Source: Candidatus Absconditabacterales bacterium
GTDB taxonomy: Bacteria > Patescibacteriota > Gracilibacteria > Absconditabacterales > Absconditicoccaceae
Assembly (NCBI GenBank): GCA_937923605.1
Contig: CALDTY010000018.1
Location: 1 to 32,338, forward strand
Length of the DNA stretch: 32,338 bases
Reading direction: 5' to 3'
Every line of letters starts with the position of its first letter. Position 1 is the first letter of the stretch. The position numbers and the translations under genes are program-made. Below, piece after piece: positions 19,223-28,418 of the stretch. The notes under the pieces are model-generated. The model had not been told where the DNA came from. It did not search any database and was given only the letters and a program-made list of their open reading frames with translations.

Positions 19223-19381
19223 ATGAATCCATCATCAACACTAATCACTTTAGAAACTGCTAGAGAAATACTTGGCAATGACTATGATTGTCACGCAGAC
19301 GAGAAACTAGAAGAACTTATAGTCTTTCTCACTATGGTCATTAACAAGGTGGTGGATTCACATTTATTAAATAATTCTTAA
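19223..19381 (+). CDS. Small protein, 52 aa
   Basis: MNPSSTLITLETAREILGND runs into DEKLEELIVFLTMVINKVVD. The pattern (helix opening ITLETAREILG, acidic linker, hydrophobic helix) looks like a small helical DNA-associated protein and begins 5 bp before the recombinase start, so it may be a recombination directionality factor or partner. No family recognised. No TGA codon occurs. Confidence 0.5.
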   Translation: MNPSSTLITLETAREILGNDYDCHADEKLEELIVFLTMVINKVVDSHLLNNS

Positions 19382-19386
19382 TTATT

Positions 19387-21069
19387 ATGTGAAACACTTT
19401 CAATATCAAAACACGTACATTCTCAGCACCACAAGAGAACACAGAATACAAGACTACTAACGTAGTAGCTTATTTAAGAATCTCTACATCCAAGCAAGAT
19501 AAAGAAGGTAAAGGTTTAGAATCACAACAGGATGCCTGTGTATCAGCTGAACAAGAAAACTGACACTCACTGAAACGCATCTTCCAAGATAAAGCCATCT
19601 CTTGAAAAGTAAAAGATAGAGAATGACTTCTTAAATGTCTTGCCTATATCAAAGAAACAAATAAGAAGCCTGGACCACACAACATTAAGTACCTATACTG
19701 CACTGAAATTAGTAGGATCTCTAGGCCTGAATTTCTCGACGAATGATTAAATATCCTAAGACAGTTTTGGGAAGCTTGAGTAATCGTCTACGATGTATTC
19801 AGCAAGGATTACTATGAAAGATGAGATGATCTGAAGATTATTCAATTAGTCTTGAAACTATACTCTGCAAAACAAGAAAGAGAAAACGGAAATCTCAGAT
19901 CAAGGAATTGAGTGAATGCTAGATTAAAAGCGTGATACCGAGCGTTCAGTAGTACACCGATTGGATATACCTATGAAAAGAGAACAATTTGATGAAGGAC
20001 CAATTCCTTTGCAATACAAGATCATCCTAACGCAGGTATTATGGCTAAAGCATTACGTTTATATGCTGATGGAACGTTGTATAACGCAGCAGAATTTCTA
20101 AGATTTCTAAGAGCAAATAAGCTCACAACAAATTATAACCACTACAAAAAGTCTGATGGAACCAAAGATAGAAAATGTAAAATCATTCATAAAAGTTTAT
20201 TTGAAAACATTATGAAACCTAGAAGACTGTACTTCTATGCTTGATATATAGTAGCTCCTGACAGATGAATTACTGAACCAATTCCTGCAAATCACGAACC
20301 AATTATCAATGATGCAATTCTAGAATGAGTACTGAATAGACTTGAGAAAGCCCAAGAAGAAAGACCGGCATATACAGTAAAGCAAAAGAATAAGGATTAC
20401 TTTCATCTCAGAAAAATACTTAGATGTGAAGCTTGCTGACGTTGTATGAGTGGCTACTTTGCAAAAGACAAATACCCAAAGTATGATTGTAAATACCCTC
20501 ACTGTCCTCTCAAAGACCAGTGAATACCTAGAACAGTAAACGCTGATAAGGTTCACGATGAAGTTGAGGGACTCATTAAGCAGTATAAACTATGAGAAAA
20601 AGTACACGACATCATAAAGTATATGACTGATAAAGTAATTAATAGAAAAAAGGAGATCACAGCAAACAGGATCAAAGATCTCAATTCTTCAATAGAAGAT
20701 CTAGAACATCAGAGGCAACAGATTGAAGATTCAATAATGAACGTCACTGAGGATGAGTTAAGAAAGAAGCTTGAGCAGAATCGAAAAGATATTGGGAATC
20801 AAATTGAATCATTGCAAATTCAGATAACTGAAATTGAATGATCAGAGCAAAACCTCGAACTCAAAACTGAGGTACTCAAATTCTTTGAAAACCCAGTGAA
20901 GATCTGGAAAGACGGAAACTCGGAAACAAAAAATTTGTTGCTCAAAGTAATGTTCGACTGAGTTTTAAAAAAACAAAAAAACAGGGGTCTTCGAACTCCT
21001 GTTTCTCCCTTACCCTTGCGGGTTATGTATGGTTGGTCGCCATCAAAATTAACAAATTGCCCCCAGTAG
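19387..21069 (+). CDS. Serine recombinase (integrase of the element)
   Basis: A 560-residue large serine recombinase. The catalytic motif VVAYLRISTSKQ (26-37) holds the nucleophile Ser33; TEISRISRPEFL carries the second conserved segment. A recombinase domain follows (GYRAFSSTPIGYTYEKRTIG), then a zinc ribbon with Cys347, Cys350, Cys353, Cys368 and Cys373, and a long coiled coil (around 410-480). The final 20-odd residues (RGLRTPVSPLPLRVMYGW) resemble the usual RTP-type C-terminus. The frame passes through the tRNA-Arg terminator hairpin and ends at a TAG inside the tRNA gene. Under the standard code it would end at the TGA at 20959. It is the likely integrase/excisionase of the element. Confidence 0.92.
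20965..21004 (-). terminator. Intrinsic terminator of tRNA-Arg, inside the recombinase gene
   Basis: AAACAGG/CCTGTTT arms (20979-20985 with 20998-21004) plus an inner GT/AC extension form a stem followed, on the - strand, by two T-runs (complement of 20968-20980). It ends the tRNA-Arg transcript 54 bp past the tRNA. The same bases code for the recombinase C-terminus on the + strand. Confidence 0.75.
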
Positions 21070-21130
21070 GACTCGAACCTACATTCCAGTCTTCGCAGGA
21101 CTGTGTCCTATCCCGTTGAACGATGGGGAC
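21058..21130 (-). tRNA. tRNA-Arg, anticodon GCG
   Basis: 73 nt, full cloverleaf. Acceptor GTCCCCA/TGGGGGC (one T-G pair), D arm around TTC/GGA, anticodon stem CAGTC/GACTG with loop CTGCGAA (anticodon GCG, reading CGC/CGT), T arm GTAGG/CCTAC with loop TTCGAGT, and A as discriminator. CCA is not encoded. GCG is uncommon: most bacteria use ACG with inosine at this box. The tRNA lies at the element junction: the recombinase stop codon falls within its 3' end. Confidence 0.92.
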
Positions 21131-21142
21131 AAAATTTATATC

Positions 21143-21184
21143 AAGCTAAAAGCTAAATATCTGGATGATAGTAGCTTTTAGCTT
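21143..21184. repeat. 13-bp perfect inverted repeat after asnS
   Basis: AAGCTAAAAGCTA (21143-21155) pairs with TAGCTTTTAGCTT (21172-21184) around a 16-nt loop. It lies between the asnS stop and tRNA-Arg, both read on the - strand. Lacking a clear T-run it may be a weak terminator or a processing signal of an asnS-tRNA transcript. Confidence 0.5.
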
Positions 21185-21202
21185 TGAATTTACAACCGAA
21201 AC

Positions 21203-22492
21203 CTATGGTGTTATTCTATTATGATATCTAGGAAATGGAATAGCCTCTCTAATATGATGTAAATCACATATCCATCTTACAAGTCTTTCAAGTCAAAATC
21301 CGAATCAGCTCGTTGTTACTCATCAGTATTTTCTTATATCTAAATACCATTGATAATCTGCCAAATCATATCATTGATCAATAACTTTCTGTTTCAATGT
21401 TTCATAATCAGCAAGACGTTCTGATCATCAAATCACTTCACCATGTCATCCTGGAGCCAATAAATCAGCACATTTAACCGTTCATGGATGGTTAGGATCT
21501 TCAGGCATGTAAAATGCTTTAATATCTTGTGGATAATTTGTAACAAATATAGGTACATCATACTTATTCATTAATATTTCTTCGTCATCTGCTCATAAAT
21601 CTTCACCATCCTTTATATCACTTCACATAGACTGTAATTCTTTGACAACATCAGCATGTAGCTTACGAGTAAATGGTTCATCCACTGTTTTTTGCAATAC
21701 TTCAACGTCCCTATCCAATATTTTTAAATCTGATGTATTTAATCTAATTACTTCACTAACAATAAATTTTACTAGTGATTCCTGAATATCCATATTTTGG
21801 TCATTATCACAAAAAGCTGTTTCTGCATCCATCATCCAAAGTTCGTTTAAATGACGCCTTGTCTTGCTCTTTTCAGCACGAAATACTGGTCCAAAATCAT
21901 AAACATTACGGTGACCAGCGATCGCAGCTTCGATATACATTTGTCATGTTTGAGATAGATACATAGTTTCTCCATTTGTATGCGTAACCTCATATAATTC
22001 AGTACTATCCTCTGCACATGTTGGAGTAAAAACTGGACTATCAATTTTTATATAATCGTTATTTCTCATCCAGTCATATGTTGCATGAATAATTGTATCA
22101 CGTATTCTTTGAATTGATCGTTGGGTCTGAGATCTTAGATAAAGGTGCCTTTGATCAAACAAAAACTCTACTCCATGCTCTTTGGTTCCCAAAGGATAGT
22201 CTTTTGCTACTGATAGAATCTCAATCTTACTTACCTGTAATTCATATTCCTCTTTTTTTGGATGCTTTGATAGTATTCAAGACAACGTCATCGCTGATTC
22301 TATTCAACATTCTTTATATGCTTCAAATTGTTCATCTCAGACTACTTCTTTTACAATAACACATTGCATATACCCTGTTCAATCTCTCAAATTTGCAAAA
22401 GCAATTTTTCATGAAACTCTCGTATGAGCTATTCGTCACTGCAATGTTACTTCCTGATCAATATGATCTGCTCCAATATGTTTGATTAACAT
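21203..22492 (-). CDS. asnS: Asparaginyl-tRNA synthetase
   Basis: A 429-residue class II synthetase that charges tRNA-Asn. An N-terminal OB-fold anticodon-binding domain ([20 protein letters not shown]) is followed by the catalytic core: motif 1 region ([20 protein letters not shown]), motif 2 [20 protein letters not shown] and motif 3 SGFGFGLERLVRW near the C-terminus, whose glycines are partly TGA codons, including two within GFGFG. The length and the closing AIPFPR match AsnS rather than AspS. It is transcribed toward tRNA-Arg and divergently from the 200-aa gene. As a housekeeping gene it marks the chromosomal side of the junction. Confidence 0.93.
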
Positions 22493-22706
22493 GTGTATCA
22501 ACAATAATAATAAAATCAAATTTATACTTATACTAGTGAATCCAACCCGAGATTCAAAGAAAACATTACTCTTCATATTTTCTTTAAGTAACTATTTCAA
22601 AATGTAGTGAATTATGTGAATTTTCAGTTATATAGTAAATTAAAAAAATTGACAAAGCAATGTAAATGATATATAATATATTACTATTTATTTTCTTACT
22701 AAACTG
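22493..22706. other. Divergent intergenic region
   Basis: 214 bp between asnS (-) and the 200-aa gene (+). It contains the consensus promoter for the + gene at 22649-22677. For asnS, TATAAG/TATAAA-like boxes occur within 60 bp of its start on the - strand, but no well-spaced -35 partner was found. Nothing else is seen. Confidence 0.5.
22649..22677 (+). promoter_or_regulatory. Consensus sigma-70 promoter
   Basis: TTGACA (22649-22654), exactly 17 bp of spacer, then TATAAT (22672-22677): a perfect housekeeping promoter. Transcription would start near 22684, leaving a leader of about 23 nt before the ATG at 22707. Confidence 0.85.
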
Positions 22707-23309
22707 ATGGCTGAAAAATTTGATCTATATGAACAGTTCGAAGAAACTGATGCAATTGACCACAAGATTGATCAATTAATGCAAAATATCTCACCCGAGG
22801 ATCAAGAAATTCTGGCGACGTATGATTTACTAGCATGAGTGTTTGAGCAATACTTGAAGCAAATAGATTATCAACAAACAGATGAACAACCTTTATGAAT
22901 TATATTTAATACTGAACATGATTTTGATTTATATCATTCAGACTTTATAGAATATTTTATGGATTCAGAAAACCCTATCTACGATACATATTCTCCTACT
23001 CTAGAAGAATATTTGAAAAAATGACATAAAATGTTTATTGATACAAATACGTGAGTCAGTAAGACTTACAACAACCTAAATAAAAGAGGGAAAATGTATA
23101 TTTTTGCAGACAAAGTTATTCCTATGTTCAAAAATTACAAATCTATGTACGAAAAAATTGAAAAAGCTCATATTACCTCATCTTTGCCCTTAAATGACTT
23201 ATATAAATTTGGTACTGATGCAAAAAATTTAGATGAATTAAAAAAAGATTTGAGTAAACGTGAGAAAACAAGAAGAGAAGAAAGAAGAAAAGGAAGAAGA
23301 TATTATTAA
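22707..23309 (+). CDS. Uncharacterised protein, 200 aa
   Basis: Not recognised. The first two thirds are acidic (EKFDLYEQFEETDAIDHKID, TEHDFDLYHSDFIEYFMD), the last 30 residues strongly basic ([18 protein letters not shown]), a charge split often seen in nucleic-acid- or ribosome-associated proteins. A region around YNNLNKRGKMYIFADKVIPM resembles a short beta-hairpin. It is expressed from the best promoter of the window, suggesting a well-transcribed gene. Its last four bases overlap the stop of the convergent deacetylase-like gene. Function unknown. Confidence 0.65.
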
Positions 23310-24322
23310 TCTAAAATTTCTTCAAAAAAACTAACTGCACAATTTCAAATATCCTCCATATCATACCCTCCCTCTTGCACATATAAAGTTGGTAGACCTA
23401 TCTCTTTTATTTTTTTTGCTATCTTGGAATAAGATCCAATACTCAGATCGAAATCGCAGATTGGATCTCATTGATATGTATCAAATCATAAACACACAAT
23501 AAGTATATCAGCCTCATACGCTTGAACACGTTCTAGTAAAATATCCAAACTATGAAGATAGATTTGCTCATCAGCTCAAGCCTCAAGACAAATATTCATA
23601 TTATATCCTATCCCATCTCATACACCAATCTCATCTTCAAATCATGTAAAGTAAGGAAACTTTCTAGCTGGATCTGCATGTATGGAACACGTCAAAACAT
23701 CGGATCTATCATAAAAAATAGTTTGAGCTCCATTACCATGATGAAAATCAATATCAAGAATAACGGGCCTTTTTCATTGCTCTACAGCGTATTCAGTAAA
23801 AATACTAGCATTTGCAAGATAACAGTAACCACTAGCCTTTCCTGGCATCGCATGATGACCAGGTGGCCTAGTGAGAGCATATCAAGCTCATCAATTCCTT
23901 AAGACATACTTACCTGCCGTATGAACTGCATTATAAGAGGAACAAGCAACCTTTCGAATGTATTTTGTAAACGATGTATATGTGTCGCTACAATAATATC
24001 ATCTTTTAGCTTGTTCTGCGATAGGCTCTTTATCTAATGCTATATAAGGAACATCATTTAGTATAGAATCTTCACCTTCTTGTAACACAGTTTCCCTAGA
24101 CATTAAGTAGTTCAAATATTCGCTCGTGTGAATATTCTCTAGAGTTGCTCTATCTATTTGATCATCACACTCTTCAATATGTAATGATGGCCATCTTTCG
24201 AGCAACGCCTGTTGAATATGATCTACTTTTTCTGGTTTTGTATATGAGTTCTCTGTAATTCAATTATATGCCTCTGTTTTTGGCATATGTAAATGATGCA
24301 GCTTCGATGTAGTGATAAACAT
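23306..24322 (-). CDS. Histone-deacetylase-family hydrolase (acetylpolyamine aminohydrolase-like)
   Basis: A 338-residue zinc amidohydrolase of the arginase/deacetylase fold. Signatures: [19 protein letters not shown] (catalytic His pair), [19 protein letters not shown] (zinc-binding Asp and His, with the general HHGNG), [16 protein letters not shown] (second zinc Asp) and a C-terminal [13 protein letters not shown]. These enzymes remove acetyl groups from acetyl-lysine or acetylated polyamines; the bacterial ones are often acetylpolyamine aminohydrolases. It lies 18 bp after the acetyltransferase-like gene, forming an acetylation/deacetylation pair. Its stop overlaps the end of the convergent 200-aa gene. 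Confidence 0.9.
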
Positions 24323-24340
24323 ATTATAAAATATGATAAA

Positions 24341-25408
24341 TTAAATTATATGAGTACTATCTAAGATCAATTCTGCATTCTGATGATTGTGAATCGTTTG
24401 ATCAGCACGCATCACAACAAAACTTCTGAGTTTATCTTCTGGCATATGTCACAAACTATCTTCTTCTTTCCAATTGAATCTAGTATTGATTCATAAGTTC
24501 CAAGCATCTACTTTATCTAAATCGGTACGACTTCAAATACAAACATGATTGTGCTTTACATGATAAGAATGATGATCTTGTAACATATCTATTGTCATTC
24601 ATACGCTTCTTCCTACTCAAACCGACTTATCGTATCTTGCGTCACACCATATAGTTTTATCTAATCACTGTTGTATTCATTGTGCATGTAAAACTCTCAA
24701 AGTTGATCACATCAATCATTTTCACCTTTCAGATGAATGTGTTGATCGTTCTGTTGATTCTCAACTGGTAACATCAAGTAATGCTCCAGAAACTGCATCT
24801 CATTGAGAATTTCTACAAACAATAATAAGTGTCGAAGGATCGTCAATTGCAGCTATGATATCTTCATCAGCCCAATAATCAAAAACTCCTTGCCATAAAG
24901 GCCTTAGATCTTCTAGATTTGGCGTAAAATCAAAACTATATCAATCTTTACGAAGTGAGTCCAACATTTTCAATTGTTGTGGCAGACTCTTTACTGTTTT
25001 ATTAGATTTCTCCAAGGTAGCAATAAGATGTTGTTGTATTTGTAACTTTCATACACTAGAAACACGTCTTTCTCCCTTGTTATGTTCCAAAGTAAGTGTT
25101 TGAGCACGACGGATAGGATGAGAAATCAATCATCAAATACTAATGTTTTGGTTTTTGATTAATGGATCTTGTAACACTCAAATTATTTCTGCCTGCATCA
25201 TAGGATCATAGGTAAATTCACCTACAAATCTTGATGTATCTCAAATTGCATAGCTATTTAAGCAATCTATAAGCTCGTTATTAAATTCCTGTGCAGATCA
25301 AATATCTCCTTTATAATACGATCTATCATAAGAAACGCGTTGTTCAAATCATCAGATTCTACGTCAAGAATGCCCATGTTCAATATCAGTTAGTAAACTA
25401 TTCATCAT
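24341..25408 (-). CDS. Probable GNAT-type acyltransferase, 355 aa
   Basis: The C-terminal ~190 residues have GNAT-like order: a strand LIIVCRNSQGDAVSGALLDV, a Gly-rich acyl-CoA loop region SERGKGLMGSTLRVLHAQGI, then KTIWCDARYDKSVGVGRSVG and a final strand. The loop is similar to the Q/R-x-x-G-x-G/A acetyl-CoA signature but not a perfect match. The N-terminal half (GGFEQRVSYDRSYYKGDIGS, LISHPIRRAQTLTLEHNKGE) is unassigned. The gene is followed after 18 bp by the deacetylase-like gene, which suggests that one adds and the other removes the same acyl group. Two adjacent ATGs (25408 and 25405) are possible starts. Assignment moderate. Confidence 0.55.
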
Positions 25409-25419
25409 AAATAAATAAA

Positions 25420-25443
25420 TAAAAACTACTCTAGACAGAGTAG
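25420..25443 (-). terminator. Intrinsic terminator, - strand
   Basis: CTACTC/GAGTAG (25426-25431 with 25438-25443) with loop TAGACA, followed on the - strand by five T. It ends the transcript carrying the 22-aa basic peptide, 12 bp before the acetyltransferase-like start, which therefore needs its own promoter or readthrough. Confidence 0.65.
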
Positions 25444-25475
25444 CTTGTGAAAGAAATATATCTCAACAAAAAACC

Positions 25476-25544
25476 CTACCGTTTGATTGGCAACACTTTT
25501 TTACGTTTATTAGATATTCGTCTCATAAGTTTATAATTAGGCAT
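25476..25544 (-). CDS. Tiny basic peptide, 22 aa
   Basis: MPNYKLMRRISNKRKKVLPI then KR: eight Lys/Arg in 22 residues. Its ATG begins in the T-run of the upstream terminator and another terminator follows its stop. The strong basic bias and placement between terminators look non-random, but the ORF is far too short to be called safely. It could be a ribosome- or RNA-binding peptide, or chance. Confidence 0.25.
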   Translation of the reverse strand: MPNYKLMRRISNKRKKVLPIKR

Positions 25545-25578
25545 AAAAAAACAATCTACCCCGAGAGGCAGATTGTTT
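25545..25578 (-). terminator. Strong intrinsic terminator, - strand
   Basis: A 12-bp stem (AAACAATCTACC, 25549-25560, with GGCAGATTGTTT, 25567-25578, one G-T pair) and loop CCGAGA, followed on the - strand by at least six T. It terminates whatever is transcribed from 25600-25700 on that strand. Confidence 0.8.
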
Positions 25579-25608
25579 CAAATATATCATATCGATTATT
25601 CAAAAAAT

Positions 25609-25662
25609 CTACCACTGACGTAGTTTAGATTTCTTTGATTTCTTGATGGTTGACATATTCAT
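25609..25662 (-). CDS. Tiny basic peptide, 17 aa
   Basis: MNMSTIKKSKKSKLRQW: seven Lys/Arg in 17 residues. It is followed 30 bp later by the strongest terminator of this stretch. It comes 44 bp after the GNAT gene's stop on the same strand. It could be a remnant, a leader peptide or a real very small basic protein; support is only composition and context. Confidence 0.25.
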   Translation of the reverse strand: MNMSTIKKSKKSKLRQW

Positions 25663-25705
25663 AGTAATTAGTTAATACATAAATTAAATTACTTTGCAAG
25701 GGGAT

Positions 25706-26263
25706 TTATTTTTTTACTCAAGAGATCACTTTTAATAAGTGTTGGTTAAAATAAAATTGATATCACTTTCACTGAAGTGGTCAACCTGACTCTAGAATGT
25801 CCATTAGTTCTTCTGAGATGTTTTCAATATATACCTCCTCATATCACAAGTATTTTTTATTCACATGTCACACTTGTTTACTTTGCGTACATGATACAAT
25901 AGACTTTCATGCAAATTGATCTGTTATTTTTAACATTAAATACGTTCATAAATTATTTCATCTATACTCTTCATCTACCCATAAAGACATTCTTTCATGA
26001 ATATTAACTCAACGAAAATTTTGAGGATACACATCCATTAATATAAATCAGATAATTTTATCTTGTGCAACAATGGATAAAAACGATTTTTCTCATGCCT
26101 GCTCAACCAATCGATGGGGTTCTCTTGAAACTACAGTTGGACTTTCCTTTAATTTTTTTGATAGATATTGAGCATCTTCATAGTTTAAGGCTTCATTTTT
26201 TATTTCAAATCTATGTTGTATATTATTATATATCGTTTCAATTTTTTCATTTAATACATACAT
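25706..26263 (-). CDS. GNAT acetyltransferase
   Basis: A 185-residue acetyltransferase. The core is recognisable: IIGFILMDVYPQNFRGVNIH (strands 2-3), then RMSLWVDEEYRGNNLGTYLM (112-131), whose EYRGNNLGTYL is the R-x-x-G-x-G/A acetyl-CoA loop, followed by ...VGHVNKKYLGYEEV, the typical 'N-x-GF' end. Substrate is not readable. It follows the DDAH-like gene by 15 bp as last gene of the cluster and may acetylate the product of the neighbours, an amino acid or guanidine compound. Confidence 0.8.
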
Positions 26264-26278
26264 TCAATATTGGTGAAA

Positions 26279-27253
26279 TTAAATCTGGTTTGTTAAACAG
26301 TGTACACTTCAAGCAGACTTTCGAAATTCACTTGTATCTGAAATCACTCTTTTAATTCCGTATGATTCCAATTTTTTTTCTAATTCTTCATTAAATAAAG
26401 ATTTACCAATCAAGTACTCGTTATAATTCAACGTATTGATTGCACCTCAAGTTAAAGAAACAAAAGAATCACTTCAATATTCACTTCATATATCATATAA
26501 AAATAGATCTTTTTGTTTACAAAAATATTCTATATCTGAAAAGTTATGTATATTTTCTGATATAGCAATGAGTCCAATAAGCTCTCAATAATCGTTAGTC
26601 ACAACAGAAACAACACAATCTACATGAAATGATTTTGAATGTACTATTAATAAATTTTTATGAAGCACTCATAGATTTTTCATAACAAAATCTACTCATT
26701 TCTTAGTGGTTCTACTTTTTCTTATTCATCCACTATGCTTATCTGTTCACGCTATAAGTATATTATCTTTAGGAAGATAACGAAAATCTCATCATTCATA
26801 CTTTGTGTCAACATCATTTGGTCATAAAATAATCTCTCTATCTAATTGCAATGACTGTAAAAGTTCATGGATTAGTTTTGTTTCAAATTGAACTCTCTGA
26901 TCTTTAGTAAAGTTTGATAAAATGATTTTATCTTTCTGGTTTGAAATAAATGCATCACGAGTAAATACTGCATTATCAAAAGTATATTTTCTTGGATACG
27001 GTGTTGTGTCATCTAAAGCAATTCCATTTCATTTTATTGCATTCCAGCTTTCATCAGGATAATTACGAACGATAGTTTCTACTCAAGGCACTGATGAGAG
27101 TACTTCAACTAGATTTCTATGTTGATCTATAGCAACTTGTGTATCGAAAGTTACTGTACGATCTACTCCAGCATCAGACATTTTATCTTTTGTTTTTTTC
27201 ATGCCATTCTTATACCATCACTCTTTATGTGGCTCAATCATTAATAATTCCAT
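26279..27253 (-). CDS. DDAH/amidinotransferase-superfamily enzyme
   Basis: A 324-residue guanidino-group-modifying enzyme (pentein fold). Start MELLMIEPHKEG, then the substrate-loop pattern AIDQHRNLVEVLSSVPGVET (41-60), NAVFTRDAF around 94-102, SFHVDCVVSVV with catalytic His210, and the C-terminal nucleophile in AGSVHCLTNQ (Cys319). The trio matches dimethylarginine dimethylaminohydrolase and related deiminases, which cleave or transfer a guanidino group through a Cys-thiouronium intermediate. ATG at 27253 is preferred over 27202 and 27181 because it preserves the MIEP strand. It lies 4 bp after an aminotransferase gene. Exact reaction unknown. Confidence 0.8.
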
Positions 27254-27257
27254 TTTT

Positions 27258-28418
27258 CTAATTACTATCTAAAATAGCATGTACTGTTACTTCTATATCT
27301 TCTTTAGTTTGTAAAGCTCAAAAGTTTAATCTTCACGTACTCAATAAATAAATTCATTTATCATGTTTTAATGACTCAATTTTATCAGAATCAAGTGGCA
27401 CTTGAGTAAAAAATCAGTCTCACATATCTTTTTCTCAAACCATATCGAAATACATAGACCTACGTTGATTCAGCTCATCTTTGATATAATCAATTCATTG
27501 AATGAAATTATCTTTTTGATTTGTTAAAAGTTCAGTAACAATTTTTTGTCATATTACTGGTGCATGTAAAACAATATCTCTTGTATATAGCCTTAAATTA
27601 CTATCTAGCATATCCTTTTCTTTATCATTTTCACATTTAATAAAAAGACAACCAGTTCTCAACGCATATATTGTAGCTATTTTGGAGTAAGAAAAGGCGA
27701 TAGATATATTTGGACATCATGTGAATAATTCCATATGTCGATCTCTATCCTGCTCTATTCATTTTCACAATCAAAAATATGCAATATCTAATATCACCAT
27801 AATTTGCTTTCATTTTTTATCTGCATTCTGTAAAGCTAATACTATTTCATTTAATTCTTGATGAGAAAAATTTATTCATGTTGGGTTATGACATATTCAT
27901 TGCATGAGTAAAATCGACTTATCTTCACAATCATGTATCATGTCTACATATGATTTCATATCTACAGTTCAAGATGCATTCACGTGAGAAAATCTACTAA
28001 TTTTTCATTCTTTTCAAAAAACTAAATCATATATATATTCATAATTAATATATGTTGGAGATGGTAACAATAAATTGTTATATCAGAGGTCCTTCAAGGT
28101 CATCAACATTAAATACAATCATCACGTCCCTCAATTAGTAGCAATTGATGAGATAGGATAATCATAGTGTCAAAATATAAACTTTTGTGATGCAGCAAGA
28201 AAATCATTTAGTCACTCTGTATCTAAATATCACACAGATCATGAATCTACTGTAACTTTATACTTTAAAACTTCTGGATGCACAAATAGCTCTCAATTTT
28301 GCTTGAAAACTCATATTCAAAGATTGAGTTTATCTTGTCTAGAGTCAGCACTATATTCATCTGATATTTTGATTACTTCATCAGAAGATTTTTTATAAGT
28401 AAGTAATTCTGAAATCAT
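27258..28418 (-). CDS. Class I aminotransferase (aspartate/aromatic type)
   Basis: A 386-residue fold-type I PLP enzyme. Signatures: LNLGIGVFKQNGELFVHPEV at the N-terminus, GYLDTEGLNDFLAASQKFIF, the HNPTG motif in GICHNPTGINFS (Asn for the PLP ring), VILDIAYFGLGKGIEQDRDR (Asp of the pyridine N), FSYSKIATIYALRTG with the PLP-binding Lys, and a C-terminal LSTGRLNFGAL whose Arg binds the substrate carboxylate. The pattern fits aspartate/aromatic aminotransferases (TyrB/AspC) better than others. Its ATG overlaps the stop of the upstream aminotransferase gene (TAATG). Confidence 0.88.

Noticed and set aside
20623-20841. Separate 72-aa gene MTDKVINRKKEITANRI...
   Set aside because: It is the coiled-coil part of the serine recombinase, seen as a separate ORF only because of a TGA codon.
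20960-21060. A second, degenerate tRNA next to tRNA-Arg
   Set aside because: A TTCGAA T-loop-like string occurs in the terminator hairpin, but no acceptor, D or anticodon arms can be built.
21623-22192. Several short - strand ORFs in the asnS region
   Set aside because: They are parts of one asnS gene interrupted by TGA in the standard code, or shadows in other frames.
26065-26355. + strand ORF of 96 aa in the GNAT/DDAH region
   Set aside because: Antisense shadow of the GNAT and DDAH-like genes.
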